Counted from the stretch's first letter, positions 48,468 to 58,962 are shown. The stretch is DNA of 64,000 nt from Brevundimonas aurantiaca (GCF_014199955.1 NZ_JACHOQ010000010.1:1-64000), one strand, 5' to 3'. The notes: generated by a model not told the origin, from the letters alone. Translations and numbers: made by a program.

Positions 48468-49634
48468 ATGGACGCTGACGAACGCTGGATCGCGAGACAT
48501 GAGGCCCTGACCCGCCTGGGGGTCAAGGCCCAGACCCTGTACGCCTATGTCAGTCGGGGACGGATCGCCGCCCGTCCCGACCCCGCCGACCCCCGCAGAA
48601 GCCTGTACGCCGCCGCCGACGTGGCCCGCCTGTGCGGCGACGGGGCCGAAGGCGAGACCGAGGTGCGGGCGCCGGTCGTGGGGGCGGCGGCGCGCGGCGA
48701 GGCCGACATTCAATCCTCCGTAGGCCTGATCGCCGAAGGCCGGCTGTTCTATCGCGGTCTGGACGCGGTGCAGCTGGCCGAGACGGCGACCGTCGAGGCG
48801 GCGGCCCGCCTGCTGTGGGACGTGCGGGACGGGGACCCCTTCGTCGGACTGAAGCCGCGTATCGATCCGATCGTCGGCGGTTCGACACAGAGGCGGGTTC
48901 TGGCCGTGCTGGGCCGTCGCGCGATCGAGGACCGCTCCCTGCGCAGTCACGATCCGGCGGGCCTGAAACAGGAGGCGGCCTCGCTGCTGAACGAGGTGGT
49001 GGACAGCGTCTCCGGGCCCGGGCCGCGCCTGTATCTGCACCAGAGGCTGGCGCGCGGCTTCAAGGCGTTCGAACGCGACAGTCCTCTGATCCGCCGCGCC
49101 CTGGTGCTGGGGGCCGACTGCGGTCTGGACGAGGCGGTGCTGGCGACGCGGGCGGCGGCCTTCGGCGGCGCGCCCCTGGCCGGGGCGGTCCTGGCCGGAA
49201 TCACCACCCTGAGCGGGACCCCTCTGGGCGAACTGGGCGAGGTCGTGGCCTATGTCGGGGAGGCGCGGCGCGATCCGTCGGGCGCGGCGCGACGCTGGCT
49301 GGCCCTGAAGGGCGGGGTTCCGGGCTTCGAGGAGACGGCGGCCTTCGGCCGGGTCGATCCGCGGGCGCGGGCGCTGTTGGAGGCGGCGGGGCTTCCGGCC
49401 GATCTCCAGGCCCTGCTCGCCGAGGGCGAGGCGGCGGCGGGCCGGCCGGCCGGCTTCCATCTGGCCCTGGCCCTGATCGCGCGACGGCTGGACCTGGGGC
49501 CGACGGGAGCGGGCGACCTGCTGCTGCTGGGGCGGCTGGTCGGCCTTTTGGCCCATGCTGTGGATCAGGCGACGGACGGCTCGCCTATCCGGGCGCGATT
49601 GCGCTATGTGGGGCCCGAGCCGGGCGCGCACTGA
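48468..49634 (+). CDS. Citrate-synthase-like protein with N-terminal HTH
   Basis: A 388-residue protein with an N-terminal helix-turn-helix of the MerR/excisionase kind (TRLGVKAQTLYAYVSRGRIAARPDP, residues 15-40; SLYAAADVARLC) fused to a citrate synthase fold (SVGLIAEGRLFYRGLDAVQLAE, SGTPLGELGEVV, DPRARALLEAAGLP). The three catalytic residues of citrate synthase seem lost: HGGA becomes LGELGEV (253-259), GFGH becomes GFEE (287-290), and NVDF becomes PAGF (327-330). It is therefore probably a regulator or metabolite sensor rather than an enzyme. Start at the ATG 48468. Confidence 0.78.
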   Translation: MDADERWIARHEALTRLGVKAQTLYAYVSRGRIAARPDPADPRRSLYAAADVARLCGDGAEGETEVRAPVVGAAARGEADIQSSVGLIAEGRLFYRGLDAVQLAETATVEAAARLLWDVRDGDPFVGLKPRIDPIVGGSTQRRVLAVLGRRAIEDRSLRSHDPAGLKQEAASLLNEVVDSVSGPGPRLYLHQRLARGFKAFERDSPLIRRALVLGADCGLDEAVLATRAAAFGGAPLAGAVLAGITTLSGTPLGELGEVVAYVGEARRDPSGAARRWLALKGGVPGFEETAAFGRVDPRARALLEAAGLPADLQALLAEGEAAAGRPAGFHLALALIARRLDLGPTGAGDLLLLGRLVGLLAHAVDQATDGSPIRARLRYVGPEPGAH

Positions 49635-49658
49635 CCTCCGGCCTGTGACGGGGACTTC

Positions 49659-50459
49659 ATGTCGGACTGGCTTGCGGCGATCATTCTCGGCCTGGTCGAA
49701 GGACTGACCGAGTTCATTCCGGTGTCCTCCACCGGGCACATGCTGCTGCTGGGCCATTTCATGGGCTTCCAGAGCGCGGGCAAGACGTTCGAGATCGTCA
49801 TCCAGCTGGGGGCGCTCTTGGCCATCGTCAGCGTCTATTTCAAACGGCTGTGGACCCTGGCGACGCGCTGGCCCTTCGATCCGGAGGCCCGGCGGTTCCT
49901 GATCGGCCTGCTGCTGGCCTTCGCCCCGGCGGTGGTGATCGGCTTCCTGGCCTACGACTTCATCAAGACCGTGCTGTTCGAGACGCCCCAGGTGATCTGC
50001 GTCGCCTTGATCGTCGGCGGGGTGATCCTCTTGGCCCTGGACCGGATGGACAAGCGGCCCCAGTGGCTGGACGCCAGCCAGTATCCGATGCGGGTCTATT
50101 TCCTGATCGGCCTGTTCCAGTGCCTGGCCATGATCCCCGGCGTATCGCGATCCGGCGCCACCATCGCCGGCGGCCTGTTGCTGAAGACCGACAAGCGGTC
50201 GGCGGCCGAGTTCAGCTTCTTTCTGGCCCTGCCCACCATGGGGGCGGCGGTGGCCTATGACCTATTGAAGAACCATAAGACGCTGGACTTCAGCGACGTC
50301 GGTCTGATCGCGGTGGGCTTCGTGGTGGCCTTCCTGACGGCCCTGGTGGTGGTGCGCTTCCTGCTGGACTTCGTCTCCAAGCACGGCTTTGGCCCCTTCG
50401 CCTGGTGGCGGATCGTGGTCGGGGTGGTCGGTCTGGCCCTGTTGCAGGCGGGGTTCTGA
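49659..50459 (+). CDS. uppP: Undecaprenyl-diphosphatase
   Basis: A 266-residue BacA/UppP membrane phosphatase that recycles undecaprenyl pyrophosphate for cell wall synthesis and gives bacitracin resistance. Conserved motifs: [20 protein letters not shown] at the N terminus and [23 protein letters not shown] in the second half. About eight helices; length is normal. Confidence 0.95.
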   Translation: MSDWLAAIILGLVEGLTEFIPVSSTGHMLLLGHFMGFQSAGKTFEIVIQLGALLAIVSVYFKRLWTLATRWPFDPEARRFLIGLLLAFAPAVVIGFLAYDFIKTVLFETPQVICVALIVGGVILLALDRMDKRPQWLDASQYPMRVYFLIGLFQCLAMIPGVSRSGATIAGGLLLKTDKRSAAEFSFFLALPTMGAAVAYDLLKNHKTLDFSDVGLIAVGFVVAFLTALVVVRFLLDFVSKHGFGPFAWWRIVVGVVGLALLQAGF

Positions 50460-50504
50460 CGCCCCGGCTGGCGATTTTCGCCCCCAGCCTCTAAGGGGCG
50501 GGGC

Positions 50505-51416
50505 ATGAGCACGCTTCTTTACGGCCGACCGCCGGTCGTCTTCGATCCGCCCAGCGCCGGCGCCGGCGCCGCGATCCAAGTCTCGCCCCTGATCCCCGGC
50601 TCGACCGCCCTGGAGGCTGTGAGCGAAGGCTCGGTCGACGAGATCATGATCTACGCCCCGCCCGGCGTGCTGGAGCGGCGCTACACCCTGGCCCTGGCGC
50701 TGAGGGCGCTGAAGGTCGGGGGGCGGCTGGACGTCATGGCCTTGAAGGACAAGGGCGGGTCGCGGCTGAAGAAGGAGCTGACCGGCTTCGGCGTCGAGGT
50801 GGGCGAGACGGCCAAGGCGCACCATCGCCGCTGCGTCGTGGTCAGGCCCGAGGCGATGACGGATATCGACTCGGCCATAGCCGAGGGGGCGGCGCGGATC
50901 GTGCCGGGGCTGGAGGCTTGGTCCCAGCCAGGGATCTTCGCCTGGGACCGGATCGACGCGGGCTCGGCCCTGTTGGCGCAACACCTGCCGGCGCTGAAGG
51001 GGGCGGGCGCCGATCTGGGCTGCGGCTACGGGGCGCTGGCGACGGTGGTCCTGCGGTCGCCGGGGGTGACGGGCCTGCGGCTGATCGACCTGGATCGCCG
51101 CGCAATCGAGGCGGCGCGGAAGAATGTCGAAGACCCACGGGCGAGCTTTGAATGGGCCGATGTGCGGACCCTGCCCGCCGGAGGCGACCTGAATTTCGTC
51201 GTCAGCAATCCGCCCTTCCACGACGGCGGGGCCGAGGATCGACGGCTGGGCCAGGCCTTTATCCGCAAGGCGGCGGAACTGCTGAAGAAGGGCGGGACAG
51301 CCTGGATCGTGGCGAACCGGCACCTGCCCTATGAGGCCGAGCTGAACGCCGCCTTCGGCCGGGTGCGACTGGTCGCCGACGAGGGCGGGTACAAGCTGTT
51401 CGAGGCGGTGAAGTGA
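50505..51416 (+). CDS. RsmC-like rRNA guanine methyltransferase
   Basis: A 303-residue protein with the two-domain RsmC/RlmG layout: an N-terminal degenerate methyltransferase-like domain (EIMIYAPPGVLERRYTLALAL), and a catalytic C-terminal domain with GADLGCGYGALATVVL (SAM motif) and VVSNPPFHDGG (NPPF motif for base N-methylation). It probably methylates 16S rRNA G1207 or a similar guanine. A dispersed repeat follows. Confidence 0.85.
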   Translation: MSTLLYGRPPVVFDPPSAGAGAAIQVSPLIPGSTALEAVSEGSVDEIMIYAPPGVLERRYTLALALRALKVGGRLDVMALKDKGGSRLKKELTGFGVEVGETAKAHHRRCVVVRPEAMTDIDSAIAEGAARIVPGLEAWSQPGIFAWDRIDAGSALLAQHLPALKGAGADLGCGYGALATVVLRSPGVTGLRLIDLDRRAIEAARKNVEDPRASFEWADVRTLPAGGDLNFVVSNPPFHDGGAEDRRLGQAFIRKAAELLKKGGTAWIVANRHLPYEAELNAAFGRVRLVADEGGYKLFEAVK

Positions 51417-51433
51417 GGCGCTCTTCTCTGAGC

Positions 51434-51542
51434 CGTCATCCTCGCCCTTGTGGCGAGGATCCAGACTCCCGGTGTTCGACGAGAGTGCTGTCTGCCGACG
51501 CACCGGGAGTCTGGATCCTAGGGACAAGCCCTAGGATGACGG
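51434..51542. repeat. GTCATCCT-type intergenic palindrome
   Basis: The 109-base element is bounded by CGTCATCCT and AGGATGACG and has a perfect 18-bp inverted repeat inside (51457-51474 with 51501-51518). It fills the gap between the rRNA methyltransferase and rsuA. The same bounding sequences occur at 59114-59220. Confidence 0.8.
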
Positions 51543-51558
51543 GCGTCGGGGGTGCGAC

Positions 51559-52293
51559 ATGACCAAGACCCCCACGTCGCGCGTCGATCGACTGCTCGGC
51601 TCGATGGGCTACGGGTCGCGGGCCGAGATGGCGCGGATGGCCAAGGCGGGCGGGATCCTGCTGGACGGCGCGGACCTTACCGACGTGTCGAGGCGGATCG
51701 CCGTGACGCCGGACCTGCCCAGCCGGATGGAGATCGACGGGGAGCCGCTGGATCCGGTGCAGGGTCTGGTGATCCTGCTGAACAAGCCGCTGGGCATGAC
51801 CTGTTCCCATAAGGAAGAGGGCGCGCTGGTCTATGATATCCTGCCGGGCCGGTGGCGGCGGCGCGATCCGGCCATCTCGACCATCGGACGGCTGGACAAG
51901 CAGACCAGCGGCCTGTTGCTGCTGACCGACGACGGCGACCTGCTGCACCGGGTGATCAGTCCCAAACGCCATGTGGCCAAGGTCTATCGCGCCGGACTGG
52001 CGCGGCCGCTGACGGGGACGGAAGGGGCGCTGTTCGCCTCCGGCGAGCTGGTGCTGGAGGGCGAGGACAAGCCGCTGGCGCCCGCCGTGCTGGAGGTCGT
52101 GTCCCCGACCGAGGCCCTGCTGACGGTGACGGAGGGACGCTATCACCAGGTGCGCCGCATGTTCGCCGCCGTCGGCAACCATGTGGAGACCCTGCATCGC
52201 GAGCGGCTGGGCGGGCTGACGCTGCCGGCCGATCTGGCGCCGGGGCAGTGGCGGCTGCTGACGCCAGAGGAGATCGCGCTAATCTTCGACTGA
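51559..52293 (+). CDS. rsuA: RsuA-type 16S rRNA pseudouridine synthase
   Basis: A 244-residue enzyme: an N-terminal S4-like RNA-binding region (SRVDRLLGSMGYGSRAEMARMAKAGG) and the catalytic domain with STIGRLDKQTSGLLLLTDDG containing the nucleophilic Asp, then EGRYHQVRRMFAAVGNHVETLHR. Most likely makes pseudouridine 516 in 16S rRNA. Confidence 0.9.
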   Translation: MTKTPTSRVDRLLGSMGYGSRAEMARMAKAGGILLDGADLTDVSRRIAVTPDLPSRMEIDGEPLDPVQGLVILLNKPLGMTCSHKEEGALVYDILPGRWRRRDPAISTIGRLDKQTSGLLLLTDDGDLLHRVISPKRHVAKVYRAGLARPLTGTEGALFASGELVLEGEDKPLAPAVLEVVSPTEALLTVTEGRYHQVRRMFAAVGNHVETLHRERLGGLTLPADLAPGQWRLLTPEEIALIFD

Positions 52294-52324
52294 TTGGACA
52301 TTGGACGGTCAGATGGCTATCTTG

Positions 52325-52576
52325 ATGGCCATGTCCAGCTACTCCGTCGCCGAAGCCAAGAACAACCTGCCCAAGCTGCTGGATCGCATGCTGGCGGGCG
52401 AGGCCGTGACCATCACACGGCGCGGCGTGCCTGTGGCGCGACTGGAGCCGGCGCAGGAGGTCGAGCCGACGTCAGGGCCGATGGACATGGACTGGCTGAA
52501 ACGTGTGCGGATCAAGTCTGAAGCCGAGATGGACTCCGTAACCCTCTTGCGCCGGATGCGGAACGAAGAGATTTGA
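52325..52576 (+). CDS. Phd/VapB-type antitoxin
   Basis: An antitoxin of about 83 residues: SSYSVAEAKNNLPKLLDRMLAGEAVTITRRGVPVARLEP is the classic Phd/YefM DNA-binding region, and the helical tail (SEAEMDSVTLLRRMRNEEI) should bind the toxin. Several in-frame ATGs (52313, 52325, 52331) precede SSYSV, and I chose 52325. ATGGC-N8-GGCCAT around the start could be its own operator. The stop overlaps the toxin start. Confidence 0.8.
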   Translation: MAMSSYSVAEAKNNLPKLLDRMLAGEAVTITRRGVPVARLEPAQEVEPTSGPMDMDWLKRVRIKSEAEMDSVTLLRRMRNEEI

Positions 52577-52986
52577 CCGTCTATCTGGACACCAGCGTCC
52601 TGATGTCCCTGTTTCAGACCGACAAGCACACTGAGCGGGCGTCGGTCTGGATCGCGGGTGTCGATGCCTTCGTCATGAGCAGTTGGGCTCTCACAGAGTT
52701 TTCCTCCGCCTTGGCGGTGAAGACTCGTATGCGCAATCTGCGCGACAGGGATCGGCGCGAGTTCGAACTGCAACTGGACCAATGGTTGAGAGGCAGGGTC
52801 GTCCTTTCTGTGGTTGACGGTGACATGGTGGAAGCGCGGCGCCTGGTGAAAAACGACGTGAGATTGCGCGCTCCCGATGCGCTTCATCTCGCGCTGGCGG
52901 CGAGGCATGGCTGCAGCCTGGCGACTCTTGACGAGGACATGGCCACGGTCGCCACCGACATAGGGCTGACGGTGATTGTCCCATGA
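52573..52986 (+). CDS. VapC-type PIN-domain toxin
   Basis: A 137-residue PIN ribonuclease: VYLDTSVLMSLF, SSWALTEFSSAL, RAPDALHLALAARHGCSLATLDEDMA carry the acidic metal ligands. It starts with TTG overlapping the antitoxin stop (TTGA), and its own stop overlaps the trpF ATG. The family cleaves tRNA or rRNA. A different PIN subgroup from the VapC at 26482. Confidence 0.88.
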   Translation: MTVYLDTSVLMSLFQTDKHTERASVWIAGVDAFVMSSWALTEFSSALAVKTRMRNLRDRDRREFELQLDQWLRGRVVLSVVDGDMVEARRLVKNDVRLRAPDALHLALAARHGCSLATLDEDMATVATDIGLTVIVP

Positions 52987-53624
52987 CGATCAAGATCAAG
53001 ATCTGCGGCCTGACGACGCCCGACACCCTGGACGCCGCCCTGGACGGCGGGGCGGACTTCGTGGGGGCGGTGGTGTTTCCCAAGAGCCCGCGTCACCTGG
53101 CGCCTGCGGCGGCCGCCGACCTGTTCGAGCGGGCGCGAGGGCGGGCGAAGATCGTGGCGGTGACGGTCGATCCGGACGACGCCTTGCTGGAAGAGATCGC
53201 GCGGACGCTGAGGCCGGACTTCATCCAGCTGCACGGGGTGGAGAGCCCGGCGCGGGCGGAAACCGTGCGGACCCTGACCGGGGCGGGGGTGATCAAGGCC
53301 CTGCCGATCCGGCATGGCGACGACTTCGCCGCCGCTGACGAATGGGATTATCACGCCGATCATCTGATGTTCGACGCCAAGCCGCCCGAGGGGTCGGTCC
53401 TGCCGGGCGGGGTGGGTCATAGTTTCGACTGGACCCTGCTGGCGGATCGGGCCTTCCGTCATCCGTGGTTCCTGGCGGGCGGGCTGAACCCCGACAATGT
53501 GGCCGAGGCGCTGCGGATCGCCGGGGCGCCGATGCTGGACGTCTCCTCTGGCGTGGAAAGCGCGCCGGGTGTTAAGGACGCCGACCGGATCGCGGTCTTC
53601 ATCCAAAACGCGCGCCGGTCGTAA
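52983..53624 (+). CDS. trpF: Phosphoribosylanthranilate isomerase
   Basis: A 213-residue TIM-barrel enzyme of tryptophan synthesis. [25 protein letters not shown] at the start carries the catalytic Cys, and [10 protein letters not shown] the catalytic Asp; the phosphate loop is [15 protein letters not shown]. The ATG overlaps the stop of the VapC gene by four bases, so translation is coupled to the toxin. Confidence 0.95.
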   Translation: MTIKIKICGLTTPDTLDAALDGGADFVGAVVFPKSPRHLAPAAAADLFERARGRAKIVAVTVDPDDALLEEIARTLRPDFIQLHGVESPARAETVRTLTGAGVIKALPIRHGDDFAAADEWDYHADHLMFDAKPPEGSVLPGGVGHSFDWTLLADRAFRHPWFLAGGLNPDNVAEALRIAGAPMLDVSSGVESAPGVKDADRIAVFIQNARRS

Positions 53625-53641
53625 TTACGACGCCTCTCCGC

Positions 53642-54900
<1,259 letters not shown>

Positions 54901-54904
<4 letters not shown>

Positions 54905-55350
54905 TCCGCAGCCTGTCGGCGATCGCCGCCGCCCTGAGCCTTTCGACGGCCGTTCAGGCCCAGACGCCGGTTGAGGTTAAACCCGCCGATGTCGCCCTGC
55001 TGCCGGGCGCGCAGCTTTCGCCCGATTGCGGCGGTCTGAACAATCTGGCCGGCCGGGCCTGGTGCGTCACCGCGCCCCTGGGTCAGGTCGGCGCCCTGGC
55101 CGAGGCCTATATCGCCGATCTGGAGACCAAAGGCTGGCTGGCGGCGGGCGGCGACGAGAACCGCGTCGTCCTGATCAAGCGTCGCGAGGGCGGCGGTTGC
55201 GACGGTATGCAGATGGTCGCCTTCTACGACACGGCCAGGGTCGCCGTCGCCGAACTGCCCGCCTATCTGGGCTTCGCGACCATTCCGGGCGACGTGTGCG
55301 CAGCCCAGGCCGCCGCCGAGAAGCCCGCTTCGGACACATCGACCCAATGA
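54901..55350 (+). CDS. Small secreted protein between trpB and trpA
   Basis: A 149-residue protein with a clear signal peptide ([17 protein letters not shown]) and four cysteines in the mature part (DCGG, WCVT, GGCDG, DVCAAQ), probably two disulfides. Not recognised. It begins with GTG overlapping the trpB stop (GTGA) and ends overlapping the trpA ATG (ATGA), so it is translationally locked into the trp operon. No link to tryptophan synthesis is visible. Confidence 0.7.
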
Positions 55351-56186
55351 CCACCACTCGTATCGACGCCTGTTTCAAGGCGCTGAAAGCCCAAGGCCGC
55401 GCGGCCTTTATTCCCTATGTGATGGGGGGCGATCCGTCGCGCGAGGCGGCGCTGGCGATCCTGAAAGGGCTGCCCGCCGCCGGGGCCGACATCATCGAAC
55501 TGGGCTTTCCGTTCAGCGATCCGATGGCCGAGGGGCCGCCGATCCAGCGGGCCGCCATTCGCGGACTGAAGGCCGGGTTCGGCCTGCGTTCGACCATGGA
55601 TCTGGCGCGGGAGTTCCGCAAGGACGACCAGACGACGCCGATCATCCTGATGGGCTATCTGAACCCGATCGAGAGCCTGGGATACGACGCCTTCGCCGCC
55701 TATGCGGCCGAGTGCGGCGTCGACGGGCTGATCGTGGTGGACTGCCCGCCGGAAGAGGCCGCGCCGCTGATCGAGGCGCTGGACAAGGTCTCGATCTCGC
55801 TGATCCGCCTGGCGACCCCGACCTCGGACGACGAACGGCTGAAGATCGTGGTCCAGGGGACCTCGGGCTTCGTCTATTATGTCGCCGTCGCGGGCGTGAC
55901 CGGGGTCAAGGAGGCGAACGCCGACGTCGTGGCGCCGGCGGTGGAGCGGGTGCGCAAGGCCTCGGGCCTGCCGGTCGCGGTCGGCTTCGGGGTCAAGACG
56001 CCGGAACGGGCGGCCGAGATCGCTCGCGTCGCCGATGCGGTGGTGGTCGGCTCGGCCCTGGTGGACGAGGTGGCCGCCGCTCTGGAGGCCAATGCGCCCG
56101 CTGCGCCGCGCGTCCTGGCCCGCGTCAAGACCCTGGGCGACGCGGTTCGATCGGTGACTAGTGCTTCCGCAGCGGAAACCGTCTAA
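55347..56186 (+). CDS. trpA: Tryptophan synthase alpha subunit
   Basis: A 279-residue TIM barrel that cleaves indole-3-glycerol phosphate. Catalytic Glu is in IIELGFPFSDPMAEGP, with Asp in FSDP; VDCPPEE, the phosphate loop GVTGVKEAN and VGFGVKTPERA follow. The ATG overlaps the previous stop. accD follows 10 bases later. Confidence 0.97.
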   Translation: MTTTRIDACFKALKAQGRAAFIPYVMGGDPSREAALAILKGLPAAGADIIELGFPFSDPMAEGPPIQRAAIRGLKAGFGLRSTMDLAREFRKDDQTTPIILMGYLNPIESLGYDAFAAYAAECGVDGLIVVDCPPEEAAPLIEALDKVSISLIRLATPTSDDERLKIVVQGTSGFVYYVAVAGVTGVKEANADVVAPAVERVRKASGLPVAVGFGVKTPERAAEIARVADAVVVGSALVDEVAAALEANAPAAPRVLARVKTLGDAVRSVTSASAAETV

Positions 56187-56196
56187 GAGCCCGCCC

Positions 56197-57087
56197 ATGG
56201 TCGACAAGAACAAACCTCAGGAAAAGCGCGGCGGCTGGCTGAGCCGTTTCGCGCCCGGCGTCCGCAAGATCGTGTCGCGCCGCGACACCCCCGACAATCT
56301 GTGGGTCAAGGACCCCGATACGGGCGAGATGCTGTACCGCTCGGACCTGGAGGCCGCCCTGTGGGTGACGCCGTCGGGCCGCCATATGCGGATCGATGCG
56401 CCGACGCGGTTGAAGGCCACCTTCGACGGCGCCGTCTATGATACGATCGAGACGCCGGACGTGCCTGAGGATCCGCTGAAGTTCTCGGACGGCAAGTCCT
56501 ACAAGGACCGGCTGAACGCCGCGCGCAAGGCGGCGGGGCGCAAGGACACCATGGCGATCGGCTGGGGTTCGGTCGGCGGTCAGAAGGCGGTGGTGATCGT
56601 TCAGGACTTCACCTTCATGGGCGGGTCGCTGGGCATGGCGGCGGGCGAGGCCTTCATCAAGGCGGCGCGCGAGGCCGTGGCCCGCAAGGTTCCGCTGGTC
56701 TGTTTCACCGCCGCCGGCGGGGCGCGGATGCAGGAAGGCGCCCTGTCGCTGATGCAGATGGCGCGCACCACCCTGGCCATCGAAGAGCTGAAGTCGGCGA
56801 AACTGCCCTATGTGGTGGTGCTGACCGACCCGACCACGGGCGGGGTGACCGCCTCCTACGCCATGCTGGGCGACGTGCATCTGGCTGAGCCGGGGGCCTT
56901 GATCGGCTTCGCCGGTCCGCGCGTGATCGAGGCCACCATCCGCGAGAAACTGCCGCCGGGCTTCCAGCGCGCCGAATATCTGCAGGAGAAGGGCATGGTC
57001 GACCGGGTCGTGACCCGCGCCGATCTGCCCCGCGTCCTGGGCCGGATCCTGTCCATGCTGATGGGCGGAAACCGCCTGGCGGCCTGA
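56197..57087 (+). CDS. accD: Acetyl-CoA carboxylase carboxyltransferase subunit beta
   Basis: A 296-residue subunit that, with AccA, transfers the carboxyl group from biotin to acetyl-CoA. The core is conserved: GGSLGMAAGEAF, TAAGGARMQEGALSLMQMART, PTTGGVTASYAMLGDV, GFAGPRVIEATI. The N-terminal zinc ribbon is degenerate: LWVKDPDTGEMLYRS and LWVTPSGRHMRI align with the usual K-C-x2-C and V-C-x2-C, but all four cysteines are replaced, so no zinc site remains. Start at the ATG 56197. Confidence 0.95.
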   Translation: MVDKNKPQEKRGGWLSRFAPGVRKIVSRRDTPDNLWVKDPDTGEMLYRSDLEAALWVTPSGRHMRIDAPTRLKATFDGAVYDTIETPDVPEDPLKFSDGKSYKDRLNAARKAAGRKDTMAIGWGSVGGQKAVVIVQDFTFMGGSLGMAAGEAFIKAAREAVARKVPLVCFTAAGGARMQEGALSLMQMARTTLAIEELKSAKLPYVVVLTDPTTGGVTASYAMLGDVHLAEPGALIGFAGPRVIEATIREKLPPGFQRAEYLQEKGMVDRVVTRADLPRVLGRILSMLMGGNRLAA

Positions 57088-57092
57088 CGGCC

Positions 57093-58367
57093 TTGGACCC
57101 CATCTCCGAGCGGCTGCGCGCCCGACATCCGCAACGGATTGATCTGTCGCTGGATCGGATGCGCGCCCTGTGCGCGGCCCTGGGCGATCCGCAGCATCGG
57201 TTGCCGCCGGTGGTCCATGTGGCGGGGACGAACGGCAAGGGATCGACCGTGGCCTTGATCCGGGCCGTCGCCGAGGCGGCGGGGCTGAAGGTCCATGCCT
57301 ATACTTCGCCCCATCTGGTGCGGTTCAACGAGCGGATTCGGCTGGCAGGACGGTTGATCGAGGACGATCATCTGCACGCCATCCTCGATCGGATAGAGTC
57401 CGTGTCCGGCGAGGCGACCGTGTTCGAGAGCACCACCGCCGCCGCCTTCCTGGCCATGGCCGAGACCCCGGCCGATCTGGCGGTGATCGAGGTCGGCCTG
57501 GGCGGGGTGCTGGACGCCACCAATGTGATCGAACGGCCGCTGCTGAGCGTGATCACCCCGGTCGACTATGATCATGCCGAGTTTCTGGGCACGGACCTGG
57601 CCGGGATCGCCTCGGAAAAGGCCGGGGTGCTGAAGGCGGGAGCGCCGGGCGTGATCGGGCGCCAGCGTGAGGAGGCGTTCAAGGCCATCGAACGCCGGGC
57701 CGCCAACGTCCGTGCGCGGCTGACGGTTCTGGGGGTGGATTTCGACGCCTGGGCCGAGCGGGGCGGCATGGCCTTCCAGACGGCGGACCTGTTCATGGAC
57801 CTGCCGGCGCCCGCCCTGGCGGGGGCGCACCAGATCGACAATGCGGCCGTGGCCATAGCCGCCGCCCTGGAGCTGGATCTGCCGGAAAGCGCGATCATCG
57901 AAGGGCTGAGGGCCGTGCGGTGGCCGGCGCGGCTCCAGCGGATCTCGACCGGACCCTATGGGCAGGCGGCCAAGGCGGCGGAGGCGGAGCTGTGGCTGGA
58001 CGGGGGGCACAATCCCCATGCCGGACGGGCGCTGGCGGCCTTTCTCGCCGAGCGTCAGGCGCGGGCGCCGCGCCCCCTGGCCCTGATCTGCGGCATGTTG
58101 GGCAACAAGGACGCCGGCGGTTTCTTTGCGGCCCTGAAGGACAGCCAGGCCACGGTCTTCACCGTCGGCTTCGACGGGGCGGCGGCCGAGCCGGCGGCCC
58201 TGGCGGCCGTGGCGCGCGGCCATGGTCTGGCGGCGACCCCGGCAGGCTCCGTCGGCGAGGCCCTGGACCTGGCGCTGCGCCTGGGTGCGGGCCGGGTGGC
58301 GATCTGCGGGTCTCTGTATCTGGCGGGCGAGGTGCTGGGCGCCAGCCCGGAGACCTGGCCCGTCTAG
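57093..58367 (+). CDS. folC: Folylpolyglutamate/dihydrofolate synthase
   Basis: A 424-residue bifunctional Mur-ligase-like enzyme of folate metabolism. VAGTNGKGSTVALIRAVAE is the P-loop, YTSPHLVRFNERIRL and LAVIEVGLGGVLDATNVIE are conserved, and the C-terminal domain has LDGGHNPHAGRALAAFL. The TTG start at 57093 is right after accD; no better start is present. Convergent overlap with the small gene downstream. Confidence 0.93.
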   Translation: MDPISERLRARHPQRIDLSLDRMRALCAALGDPQHRLPPVVHVAGTNGKGSTVALIRAVAEAAGLKVHAYTSPHLVRFNERIRLAGRLIEDDHLHAILDRIESVSGEATVFESTTAAAFLAMAETPADLAVIEVGLGGVLDATNVIERPLLSVITPVDYDHAEFLGTDLAGIASEKAGVLKAGAPGVIGRQREEAFKAIERRAANVRARLTVLGVDFDAWAERGGMAFQTADLFMDLPAPALAGAHQIDNAAVAIAAALELDLPESAIIEGLRAVRWPARLQRISTGPYGQAAKAAEAELWLDGGHNPHAGRALAAFLAERQARAPRPLALICGMLGNKDAGGFFAALKDSQATVFTVGFDGAAAEPAALAAVARGHGLAATPAGSVGEALDLALRLGAGRVAICGSLYLAGEVLGASPETWPV

Positions 58368-58552
58368 CGGGTCATCCAGGGTTTGGACTTGCCGGCGGCG
58401 AGGCGGGCGGCCTGTTCGCGCTGGAAGCGTCCGCCCCGCGGCGGCTTGGGCCGAGCCTCCAGCTTGGCGGTCTTCAGGCGCAGGGCCTTCTGAACCGGGG
58501 TTTCGCCGGGGATGTCGTCCGGGATGTGGTCGGGCGGGGTTTCGTCGCTCAT
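58364..58552 (-). CDS. Conserved small hypothetical protein
   Basis: A 62-residue hydrophilic protein: acidic first third (MSDETPPDHIPDDIPGETP), then a helical region (VQKALRLKTAKLEAR) and a basic end with RGGRFQREQAARLAAGKSKPWM. Similar short proteins occur between folC and trxA in related alphaproteobacteria. Unknown role; the C-terminal basic segment could contact nucleic acid. Reads with trxA on the minus strand, after its terminator. Confidence 0.65.
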   Translation of the reverse strand: MSDETPPDHIPDDIPGETPVQKALRLKTAKLEARPKPPRGGRFQREQAARLAAGKSKPWMTR

Positions 58553-58566
58553 GAGCGGCCTTCTAG

Positions 58567-58600
58567 CAAAAACGCCCGTCGGTCGGTACCGGCGGGCGTC
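58567..58600 (-). terminator. Intrinsic terminator after trxA
   Basis: On the minus strand ACGCCCGCCGG, a short loop and the complementary CCGACGGGCGT form a stem followed by TTTTTGC. It lies 24 bases past the trxA stop. Confidence 0.8.
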
Positions 58601-58623
58601 TGTCGTTCAGATTTCGTCCGAGA

Positions 58624-58962
58624 TCAGGCGGCGTCGGCCTTGACGCCCGCCTCGGCCAGCCATTCGACGATCTTGCCCTTGGGCATGGCGCCCACCTTCA
58701 TCGAGGCCATCTGACCGTCTTTGAACAGCATCAGGGTGGGGATGCCCTTTACGCCCAGTTTGGACGGGGTCATGGGGCTGTCGTCGATGTTGATCTTGGC
58801 CACGGTGACCTGGCCGCCCAGTTCGTCGGCGATCTGTTCCAGGGCCGGGCCGATCTGTTTGCAGGGGCCGCACCATTCGGCCCAGAAGTCCACCAGAACG
58901 GGGGTGGAGGATTTCAGGACGTCGGCGTCGAAGCTTTCGTCCGTGACTTTGACTGTCGCCAT
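58624..58962 (-). CDS. trxA: Thioredoxin 1
   Basis: A 112-residue cytoplasmic thioredoxin: VLVDFWAEWCGPCKQIGPAL with the WCGPC site and GIPTLMLFKDG with cis-Pro. It reduces protein disulfides and would be the electron source for the DsbD encoded at 18748. The start is the ATG of MATVKVTDESF at 58962. Confidence 0.96.
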   Translation of the reverse strand: MATVKVTDESFDADVLKSSTPVLVDFWAEWCGPCKQIGPALEQIADELGGQVTVAKINIDDSPMTPSKLGVKGIPTLMLFKDGQMASMKVGAMPKGKIVEWLAEAGVKADAA

